Below, piece after piece: positions 1 to 5,826 of a stretch of 8,503 nucleotides of DNA. Position numbers and translations under genes: made by a program. Source of the stretch: Longimicrobium sp. (GTDB taxonomy: Bacteria > Gemmatimonadota > Gemmatimonadetes > Longimicrobiales > Longimicrobiaceae). Position 1 is the first letter of the stretch, and each line of letters opens with the position of its first letter. The stretch is taken from contig JAUJMI010000139.1 of the NCBI GenBank assembly GCA_030446945.1, positions 1-8,503 on the forward strand, in the 5' to 3' direction. The notes beneath the pieces were generated by a model. That model was given only the letters and a program-made list of their open reading frames with translations, was not told where the DNA came from and ran no database searches.

Positions 1-108
1 GCGCAGCTGACCCCCGTGAAAGGGACCGCCATGACGCCGATACTGTCCGCCGCCACCCCCGCCGCCGCCGCCCGGAGCGCCGCCGGTCCTGTTCTGCTGC
101 TCAGCCAT
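1..108 (-). CDS. rpsE: 30S ribosomal protein S5, N-terminal fragment (runs off window)
   Basis: Only the first 36 codons are present; the gene continues past position 1. The ATG at 106-108 is preceded by a good Shine-Dalgarno (GAGGGAG, overlapping the rplR stop) at normal spacing, 11 bp after rplR. The visible peptide begins MAEQQNRTGG, has a run of nine glycines at residues 13-21, then QYRRHGGPFH. This is a disordered, basic, glycine-rich N-terminal tail; none of the conserved S5 double-stranded-RNA-binding fold lies inside the window. The assignment therefore rests mainly on position, because rpsE follows rplR in almost all bacterial spc operons. S5 sits in the 30S body near the mRNA entry channel and contributes to decoding accuracy. 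What is seen is a start codon, an RBS and a tail; the S5 identity is inferred from synteny. Confidence 0.82.
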   Translation of the reverse strand, partial: MAEQQNRTGGAPGGGGGGGGGQYRRHGGPFHGGQLR

Positions 109-119
109 TGAGATCTCCC

Positions 120-497
120 TCAGAACTCGAGGCCGCCCTCGCGGGCGCCCTCGGCAAAGGCCTTGACGCGGCCGTGGTACAGGTAGCCGCCGCGATCGAA
201 GACCACCTGGGTGATCCCCATCTCCCTGGCGCGCTCGGCGAGCGCGCGGCCCGCGGCGCGGCTCTGCTCGGTCTTGGTCTGCTCGGCGCGCTGGGCGCGG
301 AGGTCGCCGTTGAGCGTGGAAAGGCCCACCAGGGTCCTCCCCGCCACGTCGTCCACCACCTGCCCCTCGACGTTGTTGAGCGACCGGTACACCACCAGCC
401 GCGGCCGCTGCTGCGTGCCGTTGACCTTGGCGCGTACGCGGCGGTGACGCCGCTCGCGGCGGTCCCGGCGCGACTTGATGCGCAGTCTCTTCGCCAT
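120..497 (-). CDS. rplR: 50S ribosomal protein L18
   Basis: A 125-residue protein of the L18 family, which binds 5S rRNA and helps build the central protuberance of the 50S subunit together with L5. The basic N-terminus (residues 1-25, rich in Arg) is typical of 5S rRNA contact. The family core starts at RPRLVVYRS (31-39), and the C-terminus carries the diagnostic [14 protein letters not shown] (98-111) and ends AREGGLEF. Length is close to the usual 115-122 residues. The segment after RS reads [11 protein letters not shown], where most bacterial L18 proteins have something like NKHIYAQVIDD, a modest divergence. The ATG at 495-497 follows an AGGAA-type RBS. The gene lies 57 bp after rplF and 11 bp before rpsE. 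Confidence 0.97.
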   Translation of the reverse strand: MAKRLRIKSRRDRRERRHRRVRAKVNGTQQRPRLVVYRSLNNVEGQVVDDVAGRTLVGLSTLNGDLRAQRAEQTKTEQSRAAGRALAERAREMGITQVVFDRGGYLYHGRVKAFAEGAREGGLEF

Positions 498-554
498 CGT
501 TCCGTTCCTGTTGGTTGACTATGCGATGATTCGCCTTACGTGGGAGGGGGCGGC

Positions 555-1094
555 TTACTTGCCGCCCGCCTTCCCGGCCTTCCGGCGGATCACCTCGCCC
601 TGGTACTTCACGCCCTTCCCCTTGTACGGCTCGGGGGGGCGAAGGGAGCGGATCTCGGCCGCCACCTGGCCGACGACTTCCTTGTTGCTCCCGGAGATCT
701 CGACGGTGGTGGGGTTCACGGCGCGCAGGGTGATCCCCTCCGGCGCCTTGTAGTCGATCGGGTGCGAGAAGCCCAGCGCGAGGGTCAGCCCAAAAGGCTT
801 GGTCTCGGCGCGGTACCCCACGCCCACGATCTCCAGCGTCTTGGTGAAGCCGGTGGTGACGCCCTCCACCATGTTGGCCACCAGCGTGCGGCTGAGGCCG
901 TGCAGCGCGCGGTGCGTGGGCGCGTCCGAGGGACGCTCCACCAGGATGTTCCCCTCCTCGCGGCGCACGATCACCTCGCGGTGAAGGGTGCGGGCGAGCT
1001 CGCCCTTGGGGCCCTTTACGCGCACGTGCTGGCCGTCGATCGTAACGTCCACCCCGCTGGGGATGGCGATCGGCCTTCTTCCGATTCGCGACAT
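555..1094 (-). CDS. rplF: 50S ribosomal protein L6
   Basis: A 179-residue L6, the usual length. L6 binds helix 97 of 23S rRNA near the sarcin-ricin loop and the factor-binding region. The N-terminus [15 protein letters not shown] is canonical. Two similar alpha/beta repeats are expected: residues 1 to about 82, with VKGPKGEL at 26-33, and about 83-179, with [10 protein letters not shown] at 87-96. The C-terminal signature [12 protein letters not shown] (153-164) followed by IRRKAGK (169-175) is diagnostic and forms the main rRNA-binding surface. The ATG at 1092-1094 has an AGGAG RBS seven bases upstream. It starts 17 bp after the rpsH stop. Nothing is odd about the protein. Confidence 0.98.
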   Translation of the reverse strand: MSRIGRRPIAIPSGVDVTIDGQHVRVKGPKGELARTLHREVIVRREEGNILVERPSDAPTHRALHGLSRTLVANMVEGVTTGFTKTLEIVGVGYRAETKPFGLTLALGFSHPIDYKAPEGITLRAVNPTTVEISGSNKEVVGQVAAEIRSLRPPEPYKGKGVKYQGEVIRRKAGKAGGK

Positions 1095-1111
1095 CTTGGC
1101 TCTCCTCGCGG

Positions 1112-1504
1112 TTAGTAGACGATGGCGAGGAGCTCGCCGCCGATCTTGGCGGCGCGGGCCTCGCGGTCGGTCATCACCCCGCGCGAGGTGGAGATCACGG
1201 CCATCCCCAGGCCGTTGCGCACCCGCGGGATCTCTTCCACGCCCACGTAGCGGCGCAGCCCCGGCTTGGAGACGCGCTTGAGCTCCCGGATGATCGGCTT
1301 CTCCTGGTAGTACTTCAGGTACAGCCGAAGCACACCATGCTTGCCGTCGTCCAGCAGCTTGTAGTCGTGGATGTACGCGTTGTCCTTGAGGAGACGCGCG
1401 ATCTCCGTCTTGAGCTTCGACACCGGCATGTCCACCCGGCGCTGGCGCGCCATACCCGCATTGCGGATACGAGTGAGCATGTCGGCGATGGGGTCGGTCA
1501 TCAT
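1112..1504 (-). CDS. rpsH: 30S ribosomal protein S8
   Basis: A 130-residue S8, a primary 16S rRNA-binding protein that recognises helix 21 in the central domain. In Escherichia coli it is also the translational repressor of the spc operon. The N-terminus [14 protein letters not shown] (3-16) and the C-terminal [13 protein letters not shown] (104-116) ending GGELLAIVY are hallmark motifs; [10 protein letters not shown] forms part of the RNA-binding surface. Two adjacent ATGs (1502-1504 and 1499-1501) could start it. An AGGAG lies 9 bases before the first and 12 before the second, so the first is annotated, but the product may really begin MTDPIAD. It follows a 137-bp structured gap after rpsN and sits 17 bp before rplF. 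Confidence 0.98.
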   Translation of the reverse strand: MMTDPIADMLTRIRNAGMARQRRVDMPVSKLKTEIARLLKDNAYIHDYKLLDDGKHGVLRLYLKYYQEKPIIRELKRVSKPGLRRYVGVEEIPRVRNGLGMAVISTSRGVMTDREARAAKIGGELLAIVY

Positions 1505-1578
1505 CGCCCGATTCTCCTATAGTATCCGGCGCGGAGGCGGCCGGACTGGTAGGAAGTTAGAAAGGACACAGCGCCTTC

Positions 1579-1635
1579 GCGCCGCGCGCCAGATCCCGGA
1601 GAAACGCTCCGGCAACGGCGCGGCGCGCGCGGCGC
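1579..1635 (-). other. Structured gap between rpsN and rpsH: nested inverted repeats
   Basis: In the 137-bp gap between rpsN and rpsH, a perfect 11-bp inverted repeat (1579-1589 with 1625-1635, GC only) encloses a second perfect 6-bp hairpin, CCGGAG/CTCCGG (1596-1601 with 1607-1612, 5-base loop). In the transcript this gives a stacked hairpin about 75 bases upstream of the rpsH start. No T-run follows in the direction of transcription, so it is not a standard intrinsic terminator. It may be an RNA-stability or processing element. It could also be chance pairing of alternating G and C. Confidence 0.4.
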
Positions 1636-1641
1636 TGCGGG

Positions 1642-1827
1642 TTACCAGCTCGCCTTGCGCACCCCGGGGATCTCCCCGGCCAGCGCCATCTGCCGGAAGC
1701 AGATGCGGCAGAGCCCGAACTTCCGCAGCACCGCGCGCGGGCGGCCGCACCGGTTGCACCGGTTGCGGTGGCGCACCTCGAACTTCTGCTTGCGGTTGTT
1801 CCGTTCGATCAGGGCCTTGCGTGCCAT
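1642..1827 (-). CDS. rpsN: 30S ribosomal protein S14, zinc-ribbon (type Z) form
   Basis: A 61-residue S14, the short form that assembles into the 30S head next to S3, S10 and S19. The protein has two CxxC pairs, C24-N-R-C27 and C40-R-I-C43, which chelate a structural zinc ion. The family ending [14 protein letters not shown] (35-48) and IPGVRKASW (53-61) is intact. This is the C+ type, not the roughly 100-residue zinc-free C- type found in many Proteobacteria. A zinc-independent paralogue, if present, would have to lie elsewhere. The ATG at 1825-1827 has only a weak AGG upstream. Gaps on both sides (165 and 137 bp) are unusually long for this operon and are rich in inverted repeats. Confidence 0.98.
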   Translation of the reverse strand: MARKALIERNNRKQKFEVRHRNRCNRCGRPRAVLRKFGLCRICFRQMALAGEIPGVRKASW

Positions 1828-1856
1828 GGACCGTGCCTAGAGTCGTTGCGATTGCG

Positions 1857-1874
1857 CCGGGCGTCGGTGCCCGG
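1857..1874 (-). other. Small hairpin upstream of rpsN
   Basis: A perfect 6-bp inverted repeat, CCGGGC at 1857-1862 and GCCCGG at 1869-1874, has a 6-base loop. It lies about 30 bases upstream of the rpsN ATG and just downstream, in transcript order, of the larger AGTGCC inverted repeat. No T-run follows. It may influence access to the weak rpsN ribosome-binding site, which is inference only. Confidence 0.35.
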
Positions 1875-1879
1875 ACAAC

Positions 1880-1986
1880 AGTGCCCAGTGCCTGGTGCTC
1901 AGTGCCAGTGGGCTCGTGCCGGCGCCCGGTATCCGCAAACATAACGGAATCAGGCACTTGGCACTAGGCACCAGGCACTCGGCACT
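1880..1986 (-). repeat. Intergenic inverted repeat of AGTGCC-type tandem units (rplE-rpsN gap)
   Basis: Two arms of about 31 bases, 1880-1910 and 1955-1986, are near-perfect reverse complements. They differ at three positions plus one single-base bulge, and enclose a 44-base spacer. Each arm is itself a run of related 6-8 base units of the type AGTGCC followed by one or two variable bases, including AGTGCCTGGTGC. The right arm ends 6 bases from the rplE stop codon. The transcript would fold into a long hairpin. No coding function fits, and no T-run follows, so a classic terminator is unlikely. It resembles the REP/palindromic class of dispersed intergenic repeats. Whether copies occur elsewhere cannot be seen here. 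Confidence 0.75.
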
Positions 1987-1992
1987 GCGGTT

Positions 1993-2592
1993 TTACCCCG
2001 CGTTCACCTGCACCGGGGTCTCGCCCCGGAACGGCACGCCCAGCTCGCGCAGCAGCGCCAGCGCGAGGTCGTCGCGGTTGGTGGACGTCACGATGGTGAT
2101 GTCCATGCCGTGGATCTTGTCCACCTTGTCGTAGTTGATCTCCGGGAAGATCAACTGCTCCTTCACGCCCAGCGTGTAGTTGCCGCGCCCGTCGAAGGAG
2201 CGGGTGGACACGCCGCGGAAGTCGCGGATGCGCGGCATCGCCACGTTGACCAGCCGGTCCAGGAACTCCCACATCCGCTCGCGGCGCAGCGTGACCGCCG
2301 CGCCGATGGGCGAGCCCTCGCGGAGCGCGAAGTTGGAGATCGCTTTCTTGGCCTTGGTCACCACCGCCTTCTGGCCGGTGATCTGGCCCAGCTCGGCCAC
2401 CACCGCGTCCAGCAGCTTGGGGTTCTTGGGCGCCTCGCCCAGCCCCACGTTGATGACGATCTTCTCGAGCGTGGGGAGCTGCATCACGTTCTCGATCCCC
2501 AGGTCCTGGCGGAGCTTGGGGCGCGCCGTCTCTTCGTAGTAGCGCTGAAGGCGGGGCTTCTCGCGGCCCGCGCCGTTCTCTGCGTTCGACAT
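1993..2592 (-). CDS. rplE: 50S ribosomal protein L5
   Basis: A 199-residue L5, which binds 5S rRNA and sits in the central protuberance, contacting the P-site tRNA elbow and, across the subunit bridge, S13. Family motifs are clear: RLQRYYEE (14-21), [11 protein letters not shown] (44-54), [21 protein letters not shown] (73-93), RDFRGVS (123-129), [18 protein letters not shown] (135-152) and GMDITIVT (162-169). It is about 20 residues longer than the usual 179-180. The excess is largely a polar N-terminal extension ([13 protein letters not shown]) and a short C-terminal tail. The ATG at 2590-2592 has a GGAG at 2601-2604, eight bases upstream, which supports this start. The 103-bp gap before it is GC-rich and structured. 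Confidence 0.98.
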   Translation of the reverse strand: MSNAENGAGREKPRLQRYYEETARPKLRQDLGIENVMQLPTLEKIVINVGLGEAPKNPKLLDAVVAELGQITGQKAVVTKAKKAISNFALREGSPIGAAVTLRRERMWEFLDRLVNVAMPRIRDFRGVSTRSFDGRGNYTLGVKEQLIFPEINYDKVDKIHGMDITIVTSTNRDDLALALLRELGVPFRGETPVQVNAG

Positions 2593-2695
2593 CGTTCAGT
2601 CTCCGCTCCGTATCCCCCGCGCGGCCTCTGGGGGCCCGGGGGGGCGGTCACGCGCGGGGACCGGCGCGCCATGTGCGCGCGGCCCCCGGGCAAAG
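2593..2695 (-). promoter_or_regulatory. Structured rplX-rplE leader, candidate S8 repressor target
   Basis: This 103-bp gap holds three inverted repeats: 2615-2623 with 2651-2659 (9 bp perfect), 2634-2642 with 2683-2691 (9 bp perfect), and 2664-2669 with 2675-2680 (6 bp). The first two interleave, so they would form either a pseudoknot or alternative folds. In the transcript the first helix ends directly in GATAC (2614 down to 2610), followed at once by two GGAG ribosome-binding motifs and the rplE start. In Escherichia coli the S8 repressor site of the spc mRNA lies at this same junction and mimics 16S helix 21, whose 3' strand contains GAUAC. The position and the GATAC motif agree. The 5' strand of the S8 core does not match well, so this is a candidate only. 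Confidence 0.4.
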
Positions 2696-3028
2696 TCAGT
2701 CCAGCAGCCGCGGGATGGCGTTCCCCGAGCGCACCGAGATGCGCTGGCGCTTCCCGTCTTCGCCCACCCCGGCGCGCACCCGCGTGGGCTCGCCCGTGGT
2801 GGGGTCCAGCAGCATCACGTTGGACGCGTGCACCGGCGCCTCGAACTGCACGATCCCGCCTTCCGGCGACACCTGCGAGGGCTTCATGTGCCGCTTGCGC
2901 ATGTTCACGCCCTGGATGACCACCCGATTCTTCTCGGGCTCCACGCGGAGCACCACCCCTTCCTGCCCCTTGTGGTTCCCCGAGATCACCTTGACGCGGT
3001 CGCCGCGGCGGATCTTCATCTTGGCCAT
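2696..3028 (-). CDS. rplX: 50S ribosomal protein L24
   Basis: A 110-residue L24, one of the two assembly-initiating 50S proteins; it binds the 5' end of 23S rRNA near the exit tunnel. The N-terminal KOW/SH3-like segment KIRRGDRVKVISGNHKG (5-21) is textbook, followed by NRVVIQGVNMRKRHMKP (34-50), GGIVQFEAPVHASNV (57-71) and a C-terminal GKRQRISVRSG (92-102). Length is at the upper end of the usual 102-110. The ATG at 3026-3028 overlaps the rplN stop as TGATG, and a full-strength Shine-Dalgarno lies inside the end of rplN. A second ATG three codons downstream is a possible alternative start, but the RBS spacing favours the first. The coupling suggests L14 and L24 are made in step. Confidence 0.98.
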   Translation of the reverse strand: MAKMKIRRGDRVKVISGNHKGQEGVVLRVEPEKNRVVIQGVNMRKRHMKPSQVSPEGGIVQFEAPVHASNVMLLDPTTGEPTRVRAGVGEDGKRQRISVRSGNAIPRLLD

Positions 3029-3396
3029 CAGATCACCTCCGGGGCCAGCGAGACGATCTTCATGTAGCGCTTGTCGCGCAGCTCGCGGGCGACCGGCCCG
3101 AAGATGCGGGTGGCGCGGGGCTCGCCCGCGTCGTTGATGATGACGGCGGCGTTCTCGTCGAAGCGGATGTACGAGCCGTCCTTGCGCCGCACGTTGCTGG
3201 TGGTGCGCACGATCACGGCCGTGGCCACGTCGCCCTTTTTCACCGTGCCGTCCGGGAGCGCGTCCTTGACGGCGATGATCACGCGGTCGCCGATGGAGGC
3301 GTAGCGGCGCTTGCTTCCGCCCAGCACGCGGATCACCAGGGCGCGCTTGGCGCCCGAGTTGTCGGCGATGCGGACGATGGATTCCTGCTGCAGCAT
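3028..3396 (-). CDS. rplN: 50S ribosomal protein L14
   Basis: A 122-residue L14, the standard length; it lies at the subunit interface, contacts 16S rRNA helix 14 (bridge B8) and is the docking site of the silencing factor RsfS. Motifs run from [17 protein letters not shown] (1-17) through [17 protein letters not shown] (24-40), AVIVRT (60-65), [14 protein letters not shown] (74-87) and [17 protein letters not shown] (91-107) to the terminal [12 protein letters not shown]. An in-frame ATG ten codons upstream (3424-3426) is rejected: the MLQ start gives the family length and has an AGGGA RBS. L14 is the first gene of the spc block in Escherichia coli; here it follows a 70-bp gap with a perfect hairpin. 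Its stop overlaps the rplX start. Confidence 0.98.
   Translation of the reverse strand: MLQQESIVRIADNSGAKRALVIRVLGGSKRRYASIGDRVIIAVKDALPDGTVKKGDVATAVIVRTTSNVRRKDGSYIRFDENAAVIINDAGEPRATRIFGPVARELRDKRYMKIVSLAPEVI
3031..3040 (-). promoter_or_regulatory. Strong ribosome-binding site for rplX inside rplN
   Basis: The minus strand reads GGAGGTGATC here, matching the 3' end of 16S rRNA over nine consecutive bases, with seven bases from GGAGG to the rplX ATG. It also encodes the last residues of L14 (Glu-Val-Ile). It fixes the rplX start and is the strongest such site in the window. Confidence 0.85.
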
Positions 3397-3426
3397 GGGT
3401 TCGTTTCCCTGTGATCCGTGGGCCAT

Positions 3427-3451
3427 CCCGCCGGCACCAAATGCCGGCGGG
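3427..3451 (-). other. Perfect 10-bp hairpin at the S10/spc junction (rpsQ-rplN gap)
   Basis: CCCGCCGGCA at 3427-3436 and TGCCGGCGGG at 3442-3451 are perfect reverse complements around a 5-base loop (TTTGG in the transcript). It lies in the 70-bp gap between rpsQ and rplN, exactly where the S10 operon ends and spc begins in Escherichia coli. In the direction of transcription it is followed by ATGGCC and no T-run, so it is not a canonical intrinsic terminator. It could be an attenuator remnant, a mRNA-processing site or a 3' stabilising structure for the upstream block. The structure is seen; the role is inferred. Confidence 0.65.
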
Positions 3452-3466
3452 GAAGAGCCGCCGAGG

Positions 3467-3760
3467 TTAGCGGGCCCGTTCGATCAGCTCCGACACACGC
3501 CAGCGCTTCAGCTTGCTGAGCGGGCGCGTCTCGGTGATCCGGACCGTGTCGCCGACGTGGTACTCGTTCCCCTCGTCGTGCGCGTGGTACTTCTTGGTGC
3601 GCGTCACCTGCTTGCCGTACAGCGGGTGGGCGAAGCGGCGCTCCACCTTCACCACCACGGTCTTGTCGCTCTTGTCGGAGACGACGACGCCCACGCGCGT
3701 CTTGCGCCGTCCGCGCTCGTCCTGCCCCTGCGCGGTGGCGTTCTGGTTCTCGGCGTTCAT
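3467..3760 (-). CDS. rpsQ: 30S ribosomal protein S17
   Basis: A 97-residue S17, a primary 16S rRNA-binding protein of the 30S body with an OB fold (helices 7 and 11). The core begins [23 protein letters not shown] (19-41) and continues [19 protein letters not shown] (45-63), then [23 protein letters not shown] (67-89), all diagnostic. The first 18 residues ([18 protein letters not shown]) are a polar extension with no counterpart in the 84-residue Escherichia coli protein. The ATG at 3758-3760 shares one base with the rpmC stop (TGATG), and an AAGG lies upstream within rpmC. It is the last gene of the S10 block and is followed by the junction hairpin. Confidence 0.98.
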   Translation of the reverse strand: MNAENQNATAQGQDERGRRKTRVGVVVSDKSDKTVVVKVERRFAHPLYGKQVTRTKKYHAHDEGNEYHVGDTVRITETRPLSKLKRWRVSELIERAR

Positions 3761-3966
3761 CAGCTGGCCTTCGCGGTCTGCAGTTCACGCTCGCGCTGCA
3801 CGGTCTTGAGCTGCGCGATGTCGTTGCGGATGGTGCGGAGCACCATCGGGTTCTCCAGCTGCTGCGTCGCGGCGCGGAAGCGCAGCCGGAACCGCTCCTC
3901 CTGCAGCTGCGTGATGCGCTCGGCGATCTCCTGGTCCGTCAGCTCGCGGATCTCGGACGTCTTCAC
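3760..3966 (-). CDS. rpmC: 50S ribosomal protein L29
   Basis: A 68-residue L29, a small two-helix protein next to the polypeptide exit tunnel beside L23, part of the docking platform for the signal recognition particle and trigger factor. The sequence (M)[13 protein letters not shown] (1-14), [20 protein letters not shown] (21-40) and [18 protein letters not shown] (44-61) is typical of the family. The start is GTG at 3964-3966, not ATG: it overlaps the rplP stop as GTGA and has a strong GGGAGGT RBS six bases upstream. A much longer reading in the same frame extends upstream across rplP and is an artefact of GC-rich sequence. The overlaps on both sides imply tight translational coupling L16-L29-S17. 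Confidence 0.97.
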   Translation of the reverse strand: MKTSEIRELTDQEIAERITQLQEERFRLRFRAATQQLENPMVLRTIRNDIAQLKTVQRERELQTAKAS

Positions 3967-4421
3967 GCGGCACCTCCCTCGGCGGTCGCGGCCACGGCGG
4001 CTTCCTGGCCGGAGCGCTCGCGGACGATGAACTTGCTCTTCACCGGCAGCTTGGCAGCGGCCAGCTGCATGGCGCGCTTCGCCACCTCGGGCGCAACCCC
4101 CTCCAGCTCGAACATGATGCGGCCCGGCTTCACCACGGCCACCCACGCCTCGGGGTTCCCCTTCCCCTTGCCCATGCGGACTTCGAGGGGCTTCTTGGTG
4201 ATGGACTTGTCCGGGAAGATCCGGATCCACACCTTGCCGCCGCGCTTGATGTGGCGCGTCATGGCGATACGGGCGGCCTCGATGGTCCGGTTGGTGATCC
4301 AACCCGGCTCCAGGGCCTGCAGCCCGTACTCGCCGAACGCCACGTAGTTGCCGCGCGTGGCCTTGCCACGCATGCGGCCCTTCATCTGCTTTCTGAACTT
4401 AACTCTCTTGGGAGCAAGCAT
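3963..4421 (-). CDS. rplP: 50S ribosomal protein L16
   Basis: A 152-residue L16, a late-assembling protein that organises the A-tRNA site near the peptidyl-transferase centre. Motifs: [16 protein letters not shown] (1-16), [23 protein letters not shown] (29-51, matched in segments), [18 protein letters not shown] (63-80) and [15 protein letters not shown] (81-95). Arg82 is in the position of the Escherichia coli Arg81 that is hydroxylated in some bacteria. The family usually ends about residue 136-140; here there is an extra Ala/Gly-rich tail of roughly 14 residues after IVRERSG. The ATG at 4419-4421 follows an AAGGGG-type RBS, 18 bp after rpsC. The stop overlaps the GTG start of rpmC. Confidence 0.98.
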   Translation of the reverse strand: MLAPKRVKFRKQMKGRMRGKATRGNYVAFGEYGLQALEPGWITNRTIEAARIAMTRHIKRGGKVWIRIFPDKSITKKPLEVRMGKGKGNPEAWVAVVKPGRIMFELEGVAPEVAKRAMQLAAAKLPVKSKFIVRERSGQEAAVAATAEGGAA

Positions 4422-4439
4422 CGTTCAATCCCCTTCGGC

Positions 4440-5105
4440 TCAGGCGTCCGTGGAATAGGTGCGCCCGGTGCGGCGGCTCTCCACCACCTCGCCCTTGAAC
4501 ACCCACACCTTCACCCCGATGGTGCCGTAGGTGGTGCGGGCGGTCGACTGTGCGTAGTCGATGTCGGCGCGCAGCGTCTGGAGGGGAATGCGCCCCTCCT
4601 TGTACATCTCGGTACGGGCGATCTCGGCGCCGTTGAGGCGGCCGGCCACCTGCACCTTGATCCCCTCGGCGCCGGAGCGCATGGCGTTCTGCACCGCGCG
4701 CTTCATGGCGCGGCGGAACGAGACGCGCTGCACGATCTGGTGGGCGATCGAGTCGGCGATGAGCTGCGCGTCCACCTCGGGGCGCTTCACCTCCTCCACG
4801 TTGATCGCCACTTCGCTGCCGCCCGAAAGGCGGCCCAGCTCGTCGCGCAGCTTGTCGACCTCGGAGCCGCCCTTGCCGATCACCACGCCCGGACGGGCGG
4901 TGTGCACGGTGACGACCACCTTCCCCGGCTTGCGCTCGATCTCGATCTCGCTGATCGAGGCGTGCCCAAGGCGCTGGTTCAGGTACTTCCGGATCGTCTC
5001 GTCTTCCACGAGCAGCGCGGGGAAGTTGCGCTCGGCGTACCAGCGGGACTTCCACGGGGCAACGATGCCCAGGCGGAATCCCCTCGGATGCGTCTTCTGT
5101 CCCAC
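4440..5105 (-). CDS. rpsC: 30S ribosomal protein S3
   Basis: A 221-residue S3 of the 30S head, lining the mRNA entry channel with S4 and S5 and contributing to mRNA helicase activity. The N-terminus [14 protein letters not shown] (1-14) is canonical. A type II KH domain (about 38-106) contains the GxxG loop in [13 protein letters not shown] (74-86; GKGG at 77-80). The C-terminal domain has [16 protein letters not shown] (128-143), [14 protein letters not shown] (171-184) and [16 protein letters not shown] (191-206). It is slightly shorter than the 233-residue Escherichia coli protein because it lacks a long acidic tail. The start is GTG (5103-5105), with AAGGAG five bases upstream overlapping the rplV end; only two bases separate the genes. 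Confidence 0.98.
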   Translation of the reverse strand: MGQKTHPRGFRLGIVAPWKSRWYAERNFPALLVEDETIRKYLNQRLGHASISEIEIERKPGKVVVTVHTARPGVVIGKGGSEVDKLRDELGRLSGGSEVAINVEEVKRPEVDAQLIADSIAHQIVQRVSFRRAMKRAVQNAMRSGAEGIKVQVAGRLNGAEIARTEMYKEGRIPLQTLRADIDYAQSTARTTYGTIGVKVWVFKGEVVESRRTGRTYSTDA

Positions 5106-5107
5106 GG

Positions 5108-5458
5108 CTACTCCTTGCGGTCGACGATGATGGTGACGTGGCTGGTCCGCTTGATGATCGGCGTCGCCCGGCCCATGGCGCGGGGCGAGAACCGCTTCAG
5201 CCGCGGACCCTCGTTGACGTACGCCTCGCGGACCACCAGCTCATCGGCGTCCAGGTACGAGCCCTGGGCGTCGGCCTTCTGCGTGGCGTTGGCCACGGCG
5301 GAGCGGAGGGTCTTCTCGATCGGGCGCGTGGCGCCCTTTTTCGAGAACTTGAGGATGGCGTACGCTTCGTTCACGCCGCGGCCGCGGATCAGGTCCAGGA
5401 CCAGCCGCATCTTGCGCGGCGACATCCCGACGCCGCGGGCGATGGCACGAGCTTGCAT
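5108..5458 (-). CDS. rplV: 50S ribosomal protein L22
   Basis: A 116-residue L22, which spans the 50S subunit and lines the exit tunnel constriction through its beta-hairpin. Motifs: [20 protein letters not shown] (1-20), [16 protein letters not shown] (21-36), [12 protein letters not shown] (47-58), then the hairpin region [17 protein letters not shown] (82-98) and RTSHVTIIV (104-112). The hairpin tip residues are the site of macrolide-resistance changes in other bacteria; no insertion or deletion is evident. An in-frame ATG seven codons upstream is rejected because the AGGAG RBS (5468-5472) lies downstream of it, correctly spaced for the ATG at 5456-5458. It ends two bases before rpsC and begins 25 bp after rpsS. 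Confidence 0.98.
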   Translation of the reverse strand: MQARAIARGVGMSPRKMRLVLDLIRGRGVNEAYAILKFSKKGATRPIEKTLRSAVANATQKADAQGSYLDADELVVREAYVNEGPRLKRFSPRAMGRATPIIKRTSHVTIIVDRKE

Positions 5459-5467
5459 CGTGTCAGT

Positions 5468-5472
5468 CTCCT
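5468..5472 (-). promoter_or_regulatory. Ribosome-binding site that fixes the rplV start
   Basis: AGGAG on the minus strand lies nine bases before the ATG at 5456-5458 and inside the longer in-frame reading. This places the true start at the MQARAIAR methionine and not seven codons earlier. Confidence 0.8.
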
Positions 5473-5483
5473 GTCGCATCGGT

Positions 5484-5771
5484 TTAGCGCGCCTTCGCGC
5501 GCTTGTCGACCAGCTTGCCGCCGTGGCCGCGGAAAGTGCGCGTGGGCGCGAACTCGCCGAGCTTGTGCCCGACCATCTGCTCGGTCAGGTACACGGGGAT
5601 GAACTTGTTCCCGTTGTGCACGGCCAGCGTGTGGCCGACGAACTCGGGAGTGATGGTGCTGGCACGGGACCACGTCTTGACCACCCGCCGCTCGTTCCGC
5701 TCGTTCATCTGGCGGATCTTGGCAAGCAGGGAGTCCTGGACGAACGGCCCCTTCTTGAGGCTTCTCGGCAT
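5484..5771 (-). CDS. rpsS: 30S ribosomal protein S19
   Basis: A 95-residue S19 of the 30S head, paired with S13 and near the A-site finger bridge. The start [11 protein letters not shown] (1-11) is the conserved N-terminus. [19 protein letters not shown] (30-48), [24 protein letters not shown] (51-74, matched in segments) and PTRTFRGHG (76-84) are diagnostic. An in-frame ATG 23 codons upstream (5838-5840) gives a longer reading whose first 23 residues resemble no S19, so it is rejected. The RBS is a modest GAGCGAGAG. A 160-bp gap separates it from rplB, the longest in the S10 block, and holds repeats; it ends 25 bp before rplV. Confidence 0.98.
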   Translation of the reverse strand: MPRSLKKGPFVQDSLLAKIRQMNERNERRVVKTWSRASTITPEFVGHTLAVHNGNKFIPVYLTEQMVGHKLGEFAPTRTFRGHGGKLVDKRAKAR

Positions 5772-5794
5772 TCGGTCTCTCGCTCTTCGTCTCT

Positions 5795-5826
5795 CCCGGG
5801 GTCGGATTCGCCCGGGGTTGGAGTCC
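5795..5826 (-). repeat. Imperfect 16-bp tandem duplication upstream of rpsS
   Basis: Two adjacent 16-base units, 5795-5810 and 5811-5826, match at 13 of 16 positions, both beginning CCCGGGGT on the plus strand. They lie in the rpsS leader, about 24 bases before the ATG. Just beyond is a bulged hairpin: CACTGG/CCAGTG (5838-5851) inside GTCCAC/GTGGAC (5823-5828 and 5852-5857). No function is evident. Confidence 0.5.

Noticed and set aside
475..560. Internal promoter in the rplF-rplR gap
   Set aside because: A CATAGT resembles a -10 box, but no -35 partner at suitable spacing is visible, and the 57-bp gap otherwise shows nothing.
1517..1957. Minus-strand 146-codon reading across rpsN and its flanking gaps
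   Set aside because: It is out of frame with rpsN, which has intact zinc-binding motifs, and the predicted protein is Pro/Arg/Ala-rich without any motif.
3760..4302. Minus-strand 180-codon reading that contains L29 at its C-terminus
   Set aside because: The upstream two thirds overlap rplP in another frame and have no L29 character. The GTG at 3964-3966 with a strong RBS gives a normal 68-residue L29.
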